From assembly GCA_945869165.1 (NCBI GenBank), contig CAMBNY010000012.1, positions 1-52,947 of the forward strand: a stretch of DNA of 52,947 bases. Reading direction: 5' to 3'. A program made the translations under genes and the position numbers. The notes under the pieces were generated by a model, which saw only the letters and a program-made list of their open reading frames with translations, had not been told where the DNA came from and ran no database searches. Numbering within the stretch: position 1 is the first letter of the stretch; each line of letters opens with the position of its first letter. This DNA comes from Comamonas sp. lk. GTDB taxonomy: Bacteria > Pseudomonadota > Gammaproteobacteria > Burkholderiales > Burkholderiaceae_C. Shown one piece after another: positions 20,361-28,313 of this stretch.

Positions 20361-20556
20361 CACGTGGACTGCCGCGTCGCTAACGCTCCTCGCAGTGACG
20401 AAAGTTGCGAGGCCGTAGGCCGTGGCAAAGTGTCGTCATTGCGAGGCCGAAGACCACTATGTCGTCATTGCGAGGCCGAAAACCACTATGTCGTCATTGC
20501 GAGGCCGAAGACCACTATGTCGTCATTGCGAGGCCGCAGGCCGTGGCAATCCATGA
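20361..20556. repeat. REP/MITE-like repeat, copy 2, with a 29-bp tandem array
   Basis: This 349-bp gap between E1 alpha and the next gene holds REP modules (GACTGCCGCGTCGCTAACGC, TGCGAGGCCGTAGGCCGTGGCA). Within it is a tandem array with 29-bp period (TGTCGTCATTGCGAGGCCGA plus AGACCACTA) at 20431-20459, 20460-20488, 20489-20517 and a partial unit from 20518. Units differ by a single base. No gene is seen here. Confidence 0.88.
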
Positions 20557-20581
20557 CTTGCAAGCCGAGAGGTATTACGCC

Positions 20582-21079
20582 TCATGCGCGTGTAGATGGA
20601 TGGTTGGAATATTCACCCGTTTGCAACTGCCGCAGTGTTTCGAGCTTGGCATCAAAGTCAAAACCTTCGGGTTCTTCAAATTCGACATAAGGCACCGCGC
20701 TGGCTACTAGCGCTTGCTGTTTGTGCTGGTGCTTGATCGGACAAAAATAGGCTTCAGTCGCCTGGATGACCGCAGAGGAAAAAGCCGCCACACCCATGGC
20801 GTAAGCGCAGTAGCTGCAATGCGCTTTGGACACCCAATCGAGGTAACGCAGTTCCTGCCGGTCAAAGGTATTGAACTGCGCGCGGGCTATGCGCGGCAAT
20901 TTATAAATCGGAAAGCACACATACTGGTACACCCACACCGACAGGTCCAAAAAAACCAGCGGCACCGCCATGCCGTAAATCAAGGGGCCGGTGATGATGT
21001 TGATGGGGCGCAGGCGCCGCAGCAGCGCCCACAAGCCCAGCGCGTTATTGGCCGGTCGCTCCGGCACCTGCGCAGTCAT
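20582..21079 (-). CDS. Conserved hypothetical membrane-associated protein with Cys cluster
   Basis: A 165-residue protein with one or two hydrophobic segments (LIYGMAVPLVFLDLSVWVYQYV, about residues 33-56) and a cysteine-rich stretch: AHCSYCAYAMG (C88-x2-C91 by position) and, about 20 residues later, AYFCPIKHQHK. The C-x2-C plus C-P-x-x-H pattern looks like a metal or Fe-S site. The C-terminus is acidic. No enzyme family is recognised. It ends at the repeat region and lies 12 bp after a universal stress protein gene in the same direction, so the two may be co-transcribed. Confidence 0.75.
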   Translation of the reverse strand: MTAQVPERPANNALGLWALLRRLRPINIITGPLIYGMAVPLVFLDLSVWVYQYVCFPIYKLPRIARAQFNTFDRQELRYLDWVSKAHCSYCAYAMGVAAFSSAVIQATEAYFCPIKHQHKQQALVASAVPYVEFEEPEGFDFDAKLETLRQLQTGEYSNHPSTRA

Positions 21080-21091
21080 TGCGGCTAGCGC

Positions 21092-21517
21092 TTACTTAAT
21101 CAGCGTGACCGGCAACTTGCTGGCGCTGGCCACGCGCTGCGATACCGAGCCCAGCAAAAGGTCGCCAAAAGCAGAGCGCCCTTTGGCACCTAGCACGACC
21201 AAGTCATATTTGCCCGTCTTAGCCGCTTGAATGATTTCGGTGGCCACATGCCCGGTTTTGATAATCATGTCATGCGCCACCTCGGCCTTGTCCAGCAACT
21301 TGCGGGCTGCCTGCAAGTCTTTGTCACTCAGCTCGCGCAAATAGTCGGCCAGTGCGCCCTTGGGCGTGAACTTCTTCATGTGTTTGAAGCCCGTGTCGTC
21401 ATGCACCGAAATCAGCGTGATCTTGGACTTGGCACGCACCGCCGCCACCAATTGGGCCGCGTATTCGGTGGCACGCAAAGCGCTGGGGGAGCCGTCAACG
21501 GCGACGAGTATTTTCAT
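21092..21517 (-). CDS. Universal stress protein (UspA family)
   Basis: A 141-residue single Usp domain: N-terminal MKILVAVDGS (nucleotide-binding Asp/Gly loop), the middle VVLGAKGRSAFGDLLLGSVSQRVA, which fits the ATP-binding motif G-x2-G-x9-G-S/T, and C-terminal LPVTLIK. The motif is intact, so it is probably an ATP-binding Usp. Soluble, stress-related regulator of unspecified target. It is upstream of the Cys-cluster membrane protein gene. Confidence 0.93.
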   Translation of the reverse strand: MKILVAVDGSPSALRATEYAAQLVAAVRAKSKITLISVHDDTGFKHMKKFTPKGALADYLRELSDKDLQAARKLLDKAEVAHDMIIKTGHVATEIIQAAKTGKYDLVVLGAKGRSAFGDLLLGSVSQRVASASKLPVTLIK

Positions 21518-21619
21518 GGTGCTGTCCTTTAGTAAGCAGGGCCGAGCCTAAGCGCCAAGGGCCGCGCTATGGTTGCGCTAGATCAGACAATGGACACTTG
21601 GCTAGCCCAAATGGGTTGC

Positions 21620-21757
21620 TTAGGGAACCTCTGCATAAGTCAAAACCCGTCATTGCGAGCGCAGCGAAGCAATCCATTTTTGCTTGCCAATCAATCACTT
21701 ATGGATCGCCGCGTCGCTGCGCTCCTCGCGATGACGGACTTATGCAGACCTTCCCTA
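21620..21757. repeat. REP/MITE-like repeat, copy 3, with terminal inverted repeats
   Basis: About 138 bp bounded by inverted ends, TAGGGAACCTCTGCATAAGT at the left and ACTTATGCAGACCTTCCCTA at the right, almost perfect complements. Inside are the palindromic modules CGTCATTGCGAGCGCAGCGA and GTCGCTGCGCTCCTCGCGAT. This is the best-preserved copy and shows the element is a MITE-like unit. The rest of the 21518-21854 gap shows nothing else. Confidence 0.85.
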
Positions 21758-21854
21758 GCAAACCATATTGCTATCTTCAGATTGCAAATAGCCGATAGCT
21801 TTCTGTCACAAAAGCGTGGGGTACTTTGGCTGGCAAAAATGCCGCGCGTTTGCT

Positions 21855-22253
21855 TTAGTTAGCCCTTGCGCACGCAGAGGCCAGCGCCTCCAAGTCCGGC
21901 TCCACACCAATACCGGGTAGCGCGTCTAAAGTGATGCAGCCATCCCGCACTTGCGCTAGCGGCGGCGCCAACAGGCTGCGCAAGGCGTTGTCGTTGGCAT
22001 CGACTTCCAGCAAGCCATCGCCACCCGCAGCAGCCAGCACATGGGCCGAGGCCATGAGGCCGATGCCCGCACCCAAAAAATGCGGGCAATAGCGCAGGCC
22101 TTGCGCCCTTATGTTTTGGATGACCTGCCAAGCGCCGGAGATGCCGCCCCATTTGGCGATGTCGGGCTGAACCACGCCGAACGCGCCGCTGGCGATGCCT
22201 TGCGCAAAGGCTTGGCGGCCCAGCATATTTTCCCCAGCGGCCACCAATATCAC
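21855..22253 (-). pseudogene. C-terminal remnant of a mandelate racemase/muconate-lactonizing enzyme
   Basis: About 132 codons matching the C-terminal third of an enolase-superfamily enzyme: AAGEN (third metal-ligand region), VVQPDIAKWGGISGAWQ, CPHFLGAGIGL with the catalytic-type His, and LLEVDANDNALR. The full enzymes have around 370 residues, and the N-terminal capping domain and the KxK lysines are absent. A TAG stands in frame four codons before the first possible (GTG) start, and no matching sequence is seen upstream. The 159 bp before the next gene hold nothing recognisable. It is probably a decaying gene rather than a functional short protein. Confidence 0.75.
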
Positions 22254-22412
22254 TGACGGGCGCTACACCTACTTGCTTGAACCCCATTTGCGACACTGCG
22301 GTGGAGCAGCGCTTGATGACGCAGTTGGGGGCTATCATGGAAAAGAATGACGCGCCGCCCGAGGCCTTTTTGCGACTGGATTTACCCTTGCCAATAGGCA
22401 CTAGGATTTGAT

Positions 22413-23114
22413 ATGCGATTTAAAGCAGTGGTTTTCGATGCCTATGGCACCTTGTTCGACGTGTACTCGGTGCAGCATCTGGCCGAACAATTGTTTCCGG
22501 GGCAGGGCGCCGCATTGGCGCTGGCTTGGCGAGACAAGCAGATCGAGTACACGCGCCTCATCACCCAGTCGGACCCCAACCCATCCACGGGCAGCCGCTT
22601 TTACCAGTCGTTTTGGGACCTTACCCGCTTGTCGCTGCACTACTGCCTGGACCGGCTCAAGCTTGACCGCAGCCTAGGACAGGATGTGGCCTTGATGGGC
22701 CAGTACGCCAAGCTCAGCCCTTTCCCCGAAAACCTGGAAGTCTTGCGCCGCATCAAGCACCACGGCCTGACTACGGCGATCTTGTCGAATGGCAGCCCGC
22801 AAATGCTGGACTCTGCGGTACAAAGCGCCGGCATGGCCACCTTGCTAGACCATGTGATTTCGGTGGATGGTCTACGCCTATTTAAGACCGCGCCGCAGGC
22901 CTATGCGTTGGTGCAACAAACTATAGTGTTGCCGCTGGAGCAGATACTGTTTGTCTCCAGCAATGCGTGGGACGCGCTGGGCGCCAACTGGTATGGCTTG
23001 TGTACGCATTGGGTGAACCGGCAAGGTTTGCCTTTTGAAGCACTGGATCCGCGCCCGAATTTCACGGGGCCCGATTTGCGTTCGGTTTTACAGACTTTGG
23101 AACTTGAGGAATAA
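22413..23114 (+). CDS. (S)-2-haloacid dehalogenase (type II)
   Basis: A 233-residue HAD-superfamily hydrolase with the type II dehalogenase motifs: nucleophile Asp in VFDAYGTLFD (residues 8-17), LSNGSPQML, a lysine in LFKTAPQAY, and the diagnostic SSNAWDALGA. The enzyme replaces the halogen of short 2-haloalkanoates with inversion to give D-2-hydroxyacids. Length matches the family (220-235). It is followed 5 bp later by glyoxalase II, so the two form a small transcription unit; the start at 22413 is the ATG preceding the first beta strand. Confidence 0.92.
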   Translation: MRFKAVVFDAYGTLFDVYSVQHLAEQLFPGQGAALALAWRDKQIEYTRLITQSDPNPSTGSRFYQSFWDLTRLSLHYCLDRLKLDRSLGQDVALMGQYAKLSPFPENLEVLRRIKHHGLTTAILSNGSPQMLDSAVQSAGMATLLDHVISVDGLRLFKTAPQAYALVQQTIVLPLEQILFVSSNAWDALGANWYGLCTHWVNRQGLPFEALDPRPNFTGPDLRSVLQTLELEE

Positions 23115-23119
23115 GCACC

Positions 23120-23911
23120 ATGCTGGTCAAGCAAATTTGGACGGGAAACGACTACCGCAATTTCAACTACCTGGTGGCATGCCCCGAAACCGGCGAGGCC
23201 TTGGCGATTGATCCGCTCGATAGCCAAAAATGTCTGGACGCGGCCAAGGAGGCGGGCTGGGAAATCACCCAAATTCTCAACACGCACGAGCACCATGACC
23301 ACATCGACGGCAACCAGGCCATTGTGGATAAAACCGGGGCCGCCGTGCTGGCGCACCATAAAGCCAAGGACAGCATCCCCGGCATGGCACGCGGCTTGTC
23401 GGCGGGCGACATCATCAAAGTAGGCAAGACCGTGGAACTGGAGGCGCTGGACACACCGGGCCATACCATGTGCCATATCTGCCTGCGTTCACACACCGAG
23501 CAGCCAGCCTTGTTTTCTGGCGACACGATGTTTAACGCGGGCGTGGGCAACTGCCATAACGGCGGCGATCCTGCTACGCTGTACCAAACCTTTGCCCAAC
23601 AACTGCACGGTTTACCGGACAACACCCTGGTGTATCCGGGCCATGACTACATCGAAAACAATTTGCGCTTCACGCTGGACCGTGAACCGGGCAACACTGC
23701 GGCGCAAACCCTGCTGGACAAAGTGCAGGGCCAAAACCCGCAGCAGGCGTACGTCAGCCAACTGGCCGAGGAGCGCGAGGTCAACACGTTTTTCCGCTTG
23801 GGAAGCGCTGGCGTGGTCGCCCGTCTGCGCGAGGCTTATGCAGAATTACCGCCGAACCCGGATGCTATGACGGTGTTTTTGAAGTTGCGCGAATTGCGCA
23901 ACCGCTGGTAA
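23120..23911 (+). CDS. gloB: Hydroxyacylglutathione hydrolase (glyoxalase II)
   Basis: A 263-residue metallo-beta-lactamase-fold enzyme. The binuclear metal motif is THEHHDHIDG (H56, H58, D60, H61), followed by LDTPGHTMCHI (His), FSGDTMFNAGVGNC (bridging Asp) and YPGHDYIENN (last His). It hydrolyses S-D-lactoylglutathione to D-lactate and glutathione, the second step of methylglyoxal detoxification. The C-terminal helical domain typical of GloB, which contacts the glutathione, is present (REVNTFFRLG). Cytoplasmic. Confidence 0.93.
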   Translation: MLVKQIWTGNDYRNFNYLVACPETGEALAIDPLDSQKCLDAAKEAGWEITQILNTHEHHDHIDGNQAIVDKTGAAVLAHHKAKDSIPGMARGLSAGDIIKVGKTVELEALDTPGHTMCHICLRSHTEQPALFSGDTMFNAGVGNCHNGGDPATLYQTFAQQLHGLPDNTLVYPGHDYIENNLRFTLDREPGNTAAQTLLDKVQGQNPQQAYVSQLAEEREVNTFFRLGSAGVVARLREAYAELPPNPDAMTVFLKLRELRNRW

Positions 23912-23928
23912 GGCCCACAGACGCCGCC

Positions 23929-24094
23929 GAAGGAACCCCTGAAGCAGTCCAAGCCCGTCATTGCGAGGCCGCAAGCCGTGGCAATCCACGGCTTTATGCC
24001 TTCATGGACTGCCACGTCGCTGCGCTCCTCGCAGTGACAGGAGCCGCGTCGCTGCGCTCCTCGCGATGACGGACTTATGCAGACCTTCCTTAAG
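23929..24094. repeat. REP/MITE-like repeat, copy 4
   Basis: The right terminus ACTTATGCAGACCTTCCTTA is complementary to the left ends of the other copies. The left end (AAGGAACCCCTGAAGCAGTC) is diverged. The GTCGCTGCGCTCCTCGC module occurs twice. The right end overlaps the stop codon of the methyltransferase gene at 24090-24092. Confidence 0.8.
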
Positions 24095-24905
24095 GTTTTA
24101 CAAAGCGCAGCGTAAAGCGGTCGCTCTCGCCGATGGCGGCGTATTTTTCGCGGTCTTTGTCCTTCAAGCGGTAGCTGGGTGGCAGCGTCCACACGCCTTC
24201 GGGGTGGTCTTTGGTGTCCTTGGGATTGGCGTTGACTTCGGAGCTGGCTTGCAACTTAAAGCCCGCTTGTTCGATCAGCGCGATGGCCACGTCCTGGCGC
24301 ACATAGCCTGATGCAATTTGCTCTGCTTGGGTCTGGTCGGTGCGGCCCCGGTGGTCCACGATGCCCAAAATACCGCCGGGCTTTAAGGCCAGATAAAACG
24401 CCTTCAAGGATTCTTGCAGTTCGCCTTGTTCCATCCAGTTGTGCAAGTTGCGAAAACTGATCACTGCATCCGCGCTGCCCACAGGCGCGATGGCATGGCG
24501 GTCTGCGCGAAAGGGCGTTACCAATACCTTGCCGTACAAATCCGGCTCCTTGACCAGACGCTGCAGTAGCTTCGCATGGTCGGCTTGGTATTGCGGTTGC
24601 GAGCCATCGCGGTTGGCAGCGATATACAAACCCTTGTCCCTGAGCCAGGGCGCCAAAATTTCCATGTAGTAGCCACCGCTGCCGGGCAGGATTTCCACCA
24701 CCGTGTTATCGGGGCGGATGCCAAAAAACGCCAGCGTTTGGGCCGGGTGCCGGAAAGGGTCGCGCGCCACATTGCCCGGTGAGCGGTAGCTGGCGCCCAG
24801 CAGGGGTTGGAAGGTGTCGGCGGTGGTGGGCTGCGCAAAGGCAGAAGGCAAGAACGCCAGTAGCGCCAGGGACAAACCGATAAATGGTCGTTTAAAAGCA
24901 TGCAT
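24090..24905 (-). CDS. Exported class I SAM-dependent methyltransferase-like protein (COG4798 type)
   Basis: A 271-residue protein with a clear Sec signal peptide (FIGLSLALLAFLPSAFA, cleavage before QPTTA) and a Rossmann methyltransferase domain: VVEILPGSGGYYMEIL as the SAM loop (motif I, with P-G-S-G-G instead of D-x-G-x-G), DAVISFRNLHNWM and LKPGGILGIVDHR. Proteins of this group are repeatedly predicted to be exported, though SAM is a cytoplasmic cofactor, so the true activity is uncertain. The gene's 3' end is covered by a REP terminus, which supplies its stop codon. Alone on the minus strand. Confidence 0.8.
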   Translation of the reverse strand: MHAFKRPFIGLSLALLAFLPSAFAQPTTADTFQPLLGASYRSPGNVARDPFRHPAQTLAFFGIRPDNTVVEILPGSGGYYMEILAPWLRDKGLYIAANRDGSQPQYQADHAKLLQRLVKEPDLYGKVLVTPFRADRHAIAPVGSADAVISFRNLHNWMEQGELQESLKAFYLALKPGGILGIVDHRGRTDQTQAEQIASGYVRQDVAIALIEQAGFKLQASSEVNANPKDTKDHPEGVWTLPPSYRLKDKDREKYAAIGESDRFTLRFVKP

Positions 24906-24948
24906 CGAAAGTCCCCAAAGGCTAAATCGTCACGGCAGGATAGCGGCT

Positions 24949-25800
24949 CTAGGGCTTGCGGTCGAAGTCACTCGCGTCATGCCGCTCAGCCAATTGGTTG
25001 TTGGCATCGCCCCAGGTACGGTTGACTTTGCGTCCGCGCTGCACGGCAGGGCGCTTGGCGATCTCGTCCGCCCAGCGGATCACGTGCGTGTATTCCTGCA
25101 CTTGTAAAAACTCACCGGCTTCATAGAGCTGCCCTTTGGATAAGGCGCCATACCAAGGCCAGACCGCCATGTCGGCAATGCTGTATTCCTCGCCAGCCAG
25201 ATAAGGGCGTTCTGCGAGGTGCTTGTCCAGCACATCCATTTGGCGCTTGACTTCCATGGCAAAGCGGTTGATAGGGTATTCCATTTTGCTGGGCGCGTAG
25301 GCATAAAAATGGCCGAAGCCGCCGCCTAGAAAAGGCGTACTACCCATTTGCCAAAAAAGCCAGGACATGCATTCGGTCTGCAGGACAAAGTCCTTGGGCA
25401 TAAAGGCGTCAAATTTTTGCGCCAGGTACCACATGATGGCCGCCGACTCGAAGACCCGGACCGGTTCAGGCCCGCTGCGATCGAGCAAGGCGGGGATTTT
25501 GGAGTTGGGGTTGATGGCAACAAAGTCGCTGCCAAACTGCTGGCCCTCTTGGATGTTGATGAGCCAGGCGTCGTACTCAGCGCCGCTATGGCCTAAGGCC
25601 AGTAACTCTTCGAGCATCACCGTCACTTTGATGCCATTGGGCGTGCCCAATGAATACAGTTGCAGCGGGTGCTTGCCGACAGGCAGCGCCTTGTCGTGCG
25701 TGGCCCCGGCGATGGGCCGGTTGATATGGGCGAACTTACCGCCGCTGGCTTTGTCCCAGGTCCATACCTTGGGCGGTAGATATTCCGTGTTGTCGCTCAT
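24949..25800 (-). CDS. yghU: Glutathione S-transferase/disulfide oxidoreductase, YghU type
   Basis: A 283-residue GST of the nu class. The long N-terminal extension (NTEYLPPKVW...KFAHINRP) is followed by a thioredoxin-like domain starting LQLYSLGTPNGIKV, with T-P-N-G at the glutathione site, NPNSKIPAL (cis-Pro) and ESAAIMWYLA, then an alpha-helical domain (SIADMAVWPWYGAL). The length is close to E. coli YghU (288). It acts in the cytoplasm as a glutathione-dependent peroxidase/disulfide reductase. The gene directly abuts the enoyl-CoA hydratase gene (start codon ends at the base before that stop codon). Confidence 0.92.
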   Translation of the reverse strand: MSDNTEYLPPKVWTWDKASGGKFAHINRPIAGATHDKALPVGKHPLQLYSLGTPNGIKVTVMLEELLALGHSGAEYDAWLINIQEGQQFGSDFVAINPNSKIPALLDRSGPEPVRVFESAAIMWYLAQKFDAFMPKDFVLQTECMSWLFWQMGSTPFLGGGFGHFYAYAPSKMEYPINRFAMEVKRQMDVLDKHLAERPYLAGEEYSIADMAVWPWYGALSKGQLYEAGEFLQVQEYTHVIRWADEIAKRPAVQRGRKVNRTWGDANNQLAERHDASDFDRKP

Positions 25801-26598
25801 TTAGCATCCTTTAAATTGGGGTGCGCGCTTTTCTACAAAAGCCAGGGCCGCGCCTTTGTGGTCCTGGGTTTCAAAAGTGCGGATCATGTTGGGCGCTTCA
25901 GAGTCCAGTACGTCACCCAGCGAACCGCGTAGTGCGGTGTTGAGGTTTTGCTTCATATAGCCTACGGCGACCGTGGGCAGCGCGGCGAGTTCAGCAGCCC
26001 ATGTGTGCGCGACTTGCGCAAGTTGCTCTGGAGCTACGACCCGGTTGACCAAGCCAATACGCAGGGCTTCTTCGGTTTGCACCACTTGGGCGGTGAAATA
26101 CATCTCACGCGCCTTCGCCGCGCCGACCAGGAAATTGAGGAAATAGCTGCCACCAAAGTCGCCGGACAGCCCGATTTTGGAAAACGCGGTGGTGAATTTG
26201 GCATTGCTAGAAGCGATGCGCATATCGCAGGCCAGTGCCAAGGACAGGCCTGCACCCGCTGCCGGGCCAGGGATGACGGCTAGCGTGGGCTTGGGCATTT
26301 CATGCAGCCAGCGAGCGGACTCCATGATCATGCGCAGGCCTTGGGTGCGCTCTTCAAAGCTGACCGTCTCGCCTTGTCCCACGCTTTTGGCAAATCCTTT
26401 CACATCACCGCCAGCGCAAAAGGCATCTCCCGCGCCGGTCAGCACCACCAGACGCACACTGCGGTCGGCTGCCAGGCGGGCCAGGCTGCGCTCCAGGTTG
26501 ATCAACATGGAGCGCGTCATCGCGTTGCGGGCTTCGGGGCGGTTGATGGTCAGGGTGGCGATGCCGCCCTCGATGTGTTCCAGAAGTTCTTGGCTCAT
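25801..26598 (-). CDS. Enoyl-CoA hydratase/isomerase family protein
   Basis: A 265-residue crotonase-fold protein: LTGAGDAFCAGGDVKGF (first oxyanion loop), IPGPAAGAGLSLALACDM, and IGLSGDFGGSYFL. The position of the second catalytic Glu of classical hydratases is Asp or Gly here (SGDFGG), as in PaaG-like isomerases, so isomerase activity is more likely than hydration. Likely roles are in aromatic-CoA or fatty-acid degradation. Co-directional with yghU and the nitronate monooxygenase gene, but there is no obvious shared pathway. Confidence 0.88.
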   Translation of the reverse strand: MSQELLEHIEGGIATLTINRPEARNAMTRSMLINLERSLARLAADRSVRLVVLTGAGDAFCAGGDVKGFAKSVGQGETVSFEERTQGLRMIMESARWLHEMPKPTLAVIPGPAAGAGLSLALACDMRIASSNAKFTTAFSKIGLSGDFGGSYFLNFLVGAAKAREMYFTAQVVQTEEALRIGLVNRVVAPEQLAQVAHTWAAELAALPTVAVGYMKQNLNTALRGSLGDVLDSEAPNMIRTFETQDHKGAALAFVEKRAPQFKGC

Positions 26599-26665
26599 GG
26601 TCTTCCTTGGTCGGGGTTCAATGCAATAGAGGCTAGTCTGCGAAAGTGCTTCTAGGTGGGGGAGC

Positions 26666-27646
26666 TCAGGCCGCCAGCAAGGCAGCTTTGGCCTCTTGGT
26701 ATTCGCGTTTGAAGCGTGCCACCATCTCGCCCGCGGGCATCACTTCGCGGATCGCACCTATGCCTTGGCCGCAGCCCCAAATGTCTTTCCAGGCCTTGGC
26801 GGCGTTGGCGCCTTCACCACTGGCGAAGTTCATTTTGCTGGGGTCGCTCTGCGGCAAATGGTCGGGGTCCATACCGGCATTGCGGATACTGCCCTTGAGG
26901 TAATTGCCGTGGATCCCGGTGTAGAAGTTGCTGTACACAATATCGTCCGAATTGGACTCGGTAATCATCTGCTTGTAGCCTTCTACCGCGCGGGCCTCTT
27001 CGGTGGCAATAAATGCCGAGCCGATATAGGCAAAGTCCGCGCCCATGGCCTGGGCCGCCAGAATTGCACCACCCGAAGAAATAGCGCCGGAAAGTGCCAC
27101 CGGGCCGCCAAACCATTGCCGGATTTCGGCCACCATGGCAAATGGGCTTTTGACGCTGGCATGGCCGCCGGCGCCCGCCGCTACGGGGATCAGGCCATCG
27201 GCGCCTTTTTCTATGGCCTTGTGGGCAAACACATTGTTGATCACGTCGTGCAGTACCACACCGCCCCAGGACTGCACAGCGCGGTTGACGTCCTCGCGTG
27301 CGCCCAGGCTGGTAATCACGATGGGCACTTTATATTTTTCGCAGACCTGCATATCGTGGTCCAGGCGGTCATTGCTTTTGTGCACGATCTGGTTGATGGC
27401 AAAAGGTGCGGCCGGCGCGTCGGGGTGGGCTTTGTCGTGCGCGGCAAGCGCCTCGGTAATTTCGGCCAGCCATTCGTCCAACTGGGCGGCTGGCCGCGCA
27501 TTGAGGGCTGGCATAGAGCCGACCACCCCCGCTTTGCATTGGGCGATCACCAGCTTGGGGTTGCTGATGATGAAAAGGGGTGAGCCGATCACCGGGAAGG
27601 GTAGGTTTTTGAGTATGGGGGGCAGGTAGCGGGCGGGAGCGGTCAT
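26666..27646 (-). CDS. Nitronate monooxygenase
   Basis: A 326-residue FMN-dependent TIM-barrel protein of the 2-nitropropane dioxygenase family. Visible motifs are PVIGSPLFIISNPKLVIAQ at the N-terminus, the phosphate-binding loop VAAGAGGHAS with the active-site His, and ALSGAISSGGAILAAQAMGADFAYIGSAFI. It oxidises alkyl nitronates to carbonyl compounds and nitrite and protects against 3-nitropropionate-type toxins. The length is typical of class I enzymes. Upstream, 27647-27826 contains no gene; promoters for this and the divergent DUF2844 gene must lie there. Confidence 0.88.
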   Translation of the reverse strand: MTAPARYLPPILKNLPFPVIGSPLFIISNPKLVIAQCKAGVVGSMPALNARPAAQLDEWLAEITEALAAHDKAHPDAPAAPFAINQIVHKSNDRLDHDMQVCEKYKVPIVITSLGAREDVNRAVQSWGGVVLHDVINNVFAHKAIEKGADGLIPVAAGAGGHASVKSPFAMVAEIRQWFGGPVALSGAISSGGAILAAQAMGADFAYIGSAFIATEEARAVEGYKQMITESNSDDIVYSNFYTGIHGNYLKGSIRNAGMDPDHLPQSDPSKMNFASGEGANAAKAWKDIWGCGQGIGAIREVMPAGEMVARFKREYQEAKAALLAA

Positions 27647-27826
27647 GAATTTCTCAGAGATCTAGGGGTTTGTTGGACGGAAGGCTGCGTAGCATACGGT
27701 AAGGCGCAGCACCCAAATCTCACCAAGGTGACAGCATTGCGCGGACTTTGCCCTAGTTTTACCTGCGCTAAGCGCTTGCGCGCGCATGCCGTGGTAGCCT
27801 CGTTGCGTTTCCACATAAGCTGGTGA

Positions 27827-28303
27827 ATGATGAGGCTTCATTATTGGCAATTAGGGTGTATGGCGCTGGCATGTGCGATGCCGGTAAGCGTCGGCGCGGC
27901 GCTAGGCGAAGCGCCGTTCACGCCTGGTGTTTCTGAAGCGGTCGATGGCCGAGTCGCACGCTACGAGGCAGCCAAAGTGGCGCAGGGCTACCGGACTTAT
28001 ACGGTGGAGTTGAACAACGGCACGGTGGTACAGGAGTTCGTCAACTCTAACGGTCGTGTATTTGCATTGCGTTGGAGTGGTCCCGACCTTCCTGATATGG
28101 GTATGCTTTTGGGCTCCTACCTGCCTGTGTTCAAAGCCTCAGTGCAAGCGGCTCGGCAAGCGGGCAAACGTGGCGGGCCGGTGGTGGTGCAAGCCGGGGG
28201 CTTGGTTTTGGTGTCCACTGGCGCAATGCAGGCCTTCAGCGGCTACGCCTACCTGGAGCCGCTGCTGCCGGCGGGCTTGGACGTGCAGACGCTCCTCAAG
28301 TAG
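27827..28303 (+). CDS. DUF2844 domain secreted protein
   Basis: A 158-residue protein. The Sec signal peptide (LGCMALACAMPVSVGAAL, cleavage near GAA-L) is followed by a mature domain in which NGTVVQEFVNSNGRVFALRWSGPDLPDMGMLLGSYLP fits the DUF2844 pattern. DUF2844 has no known function. It is followed 10 bp later by DUF3443, a pairing seen in Burkholderiales, so the two proteins probably work together in the periplasm or envelope. Confidence 0.82.
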   Translation: MMRLHYWQLGCMALACAMPVSVGAALGEAPFTPGVSEAVDGRVARYEAAKVAQGYRTYTVELNNGTVVQEFVNSNGRVFALRWSGPDLPDMGMLLGSYLPVFKASVQAARQAGKRGGPVVVQAGGLVLVSTGAMQAFSGYAYLEPLLPAGLDVQTLLK

Positions 28304-28313
28304 TGTTTGCGAC

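Noticed and set aside
20431-20536. CRISPR array suggested by 29-bp direct repeats
   Set aside because: The repeats are directly tandem with no spacers, derive from a REP module and have no cas genes near.
22254-22401. A longer gene covering the enolase remnant (180 codons in another frame)
   Set aside because: The translation in that frame over the enolase region is a shadow of the real family match, and the extra N-terminal part resembles nothing I recognise.
26696-27583. A 295-codon plus-strand gene opposite nitronate monooxygenase
   Set aside because: It lies wholly antisense to a well-conserved enzyme gene and has no family features.
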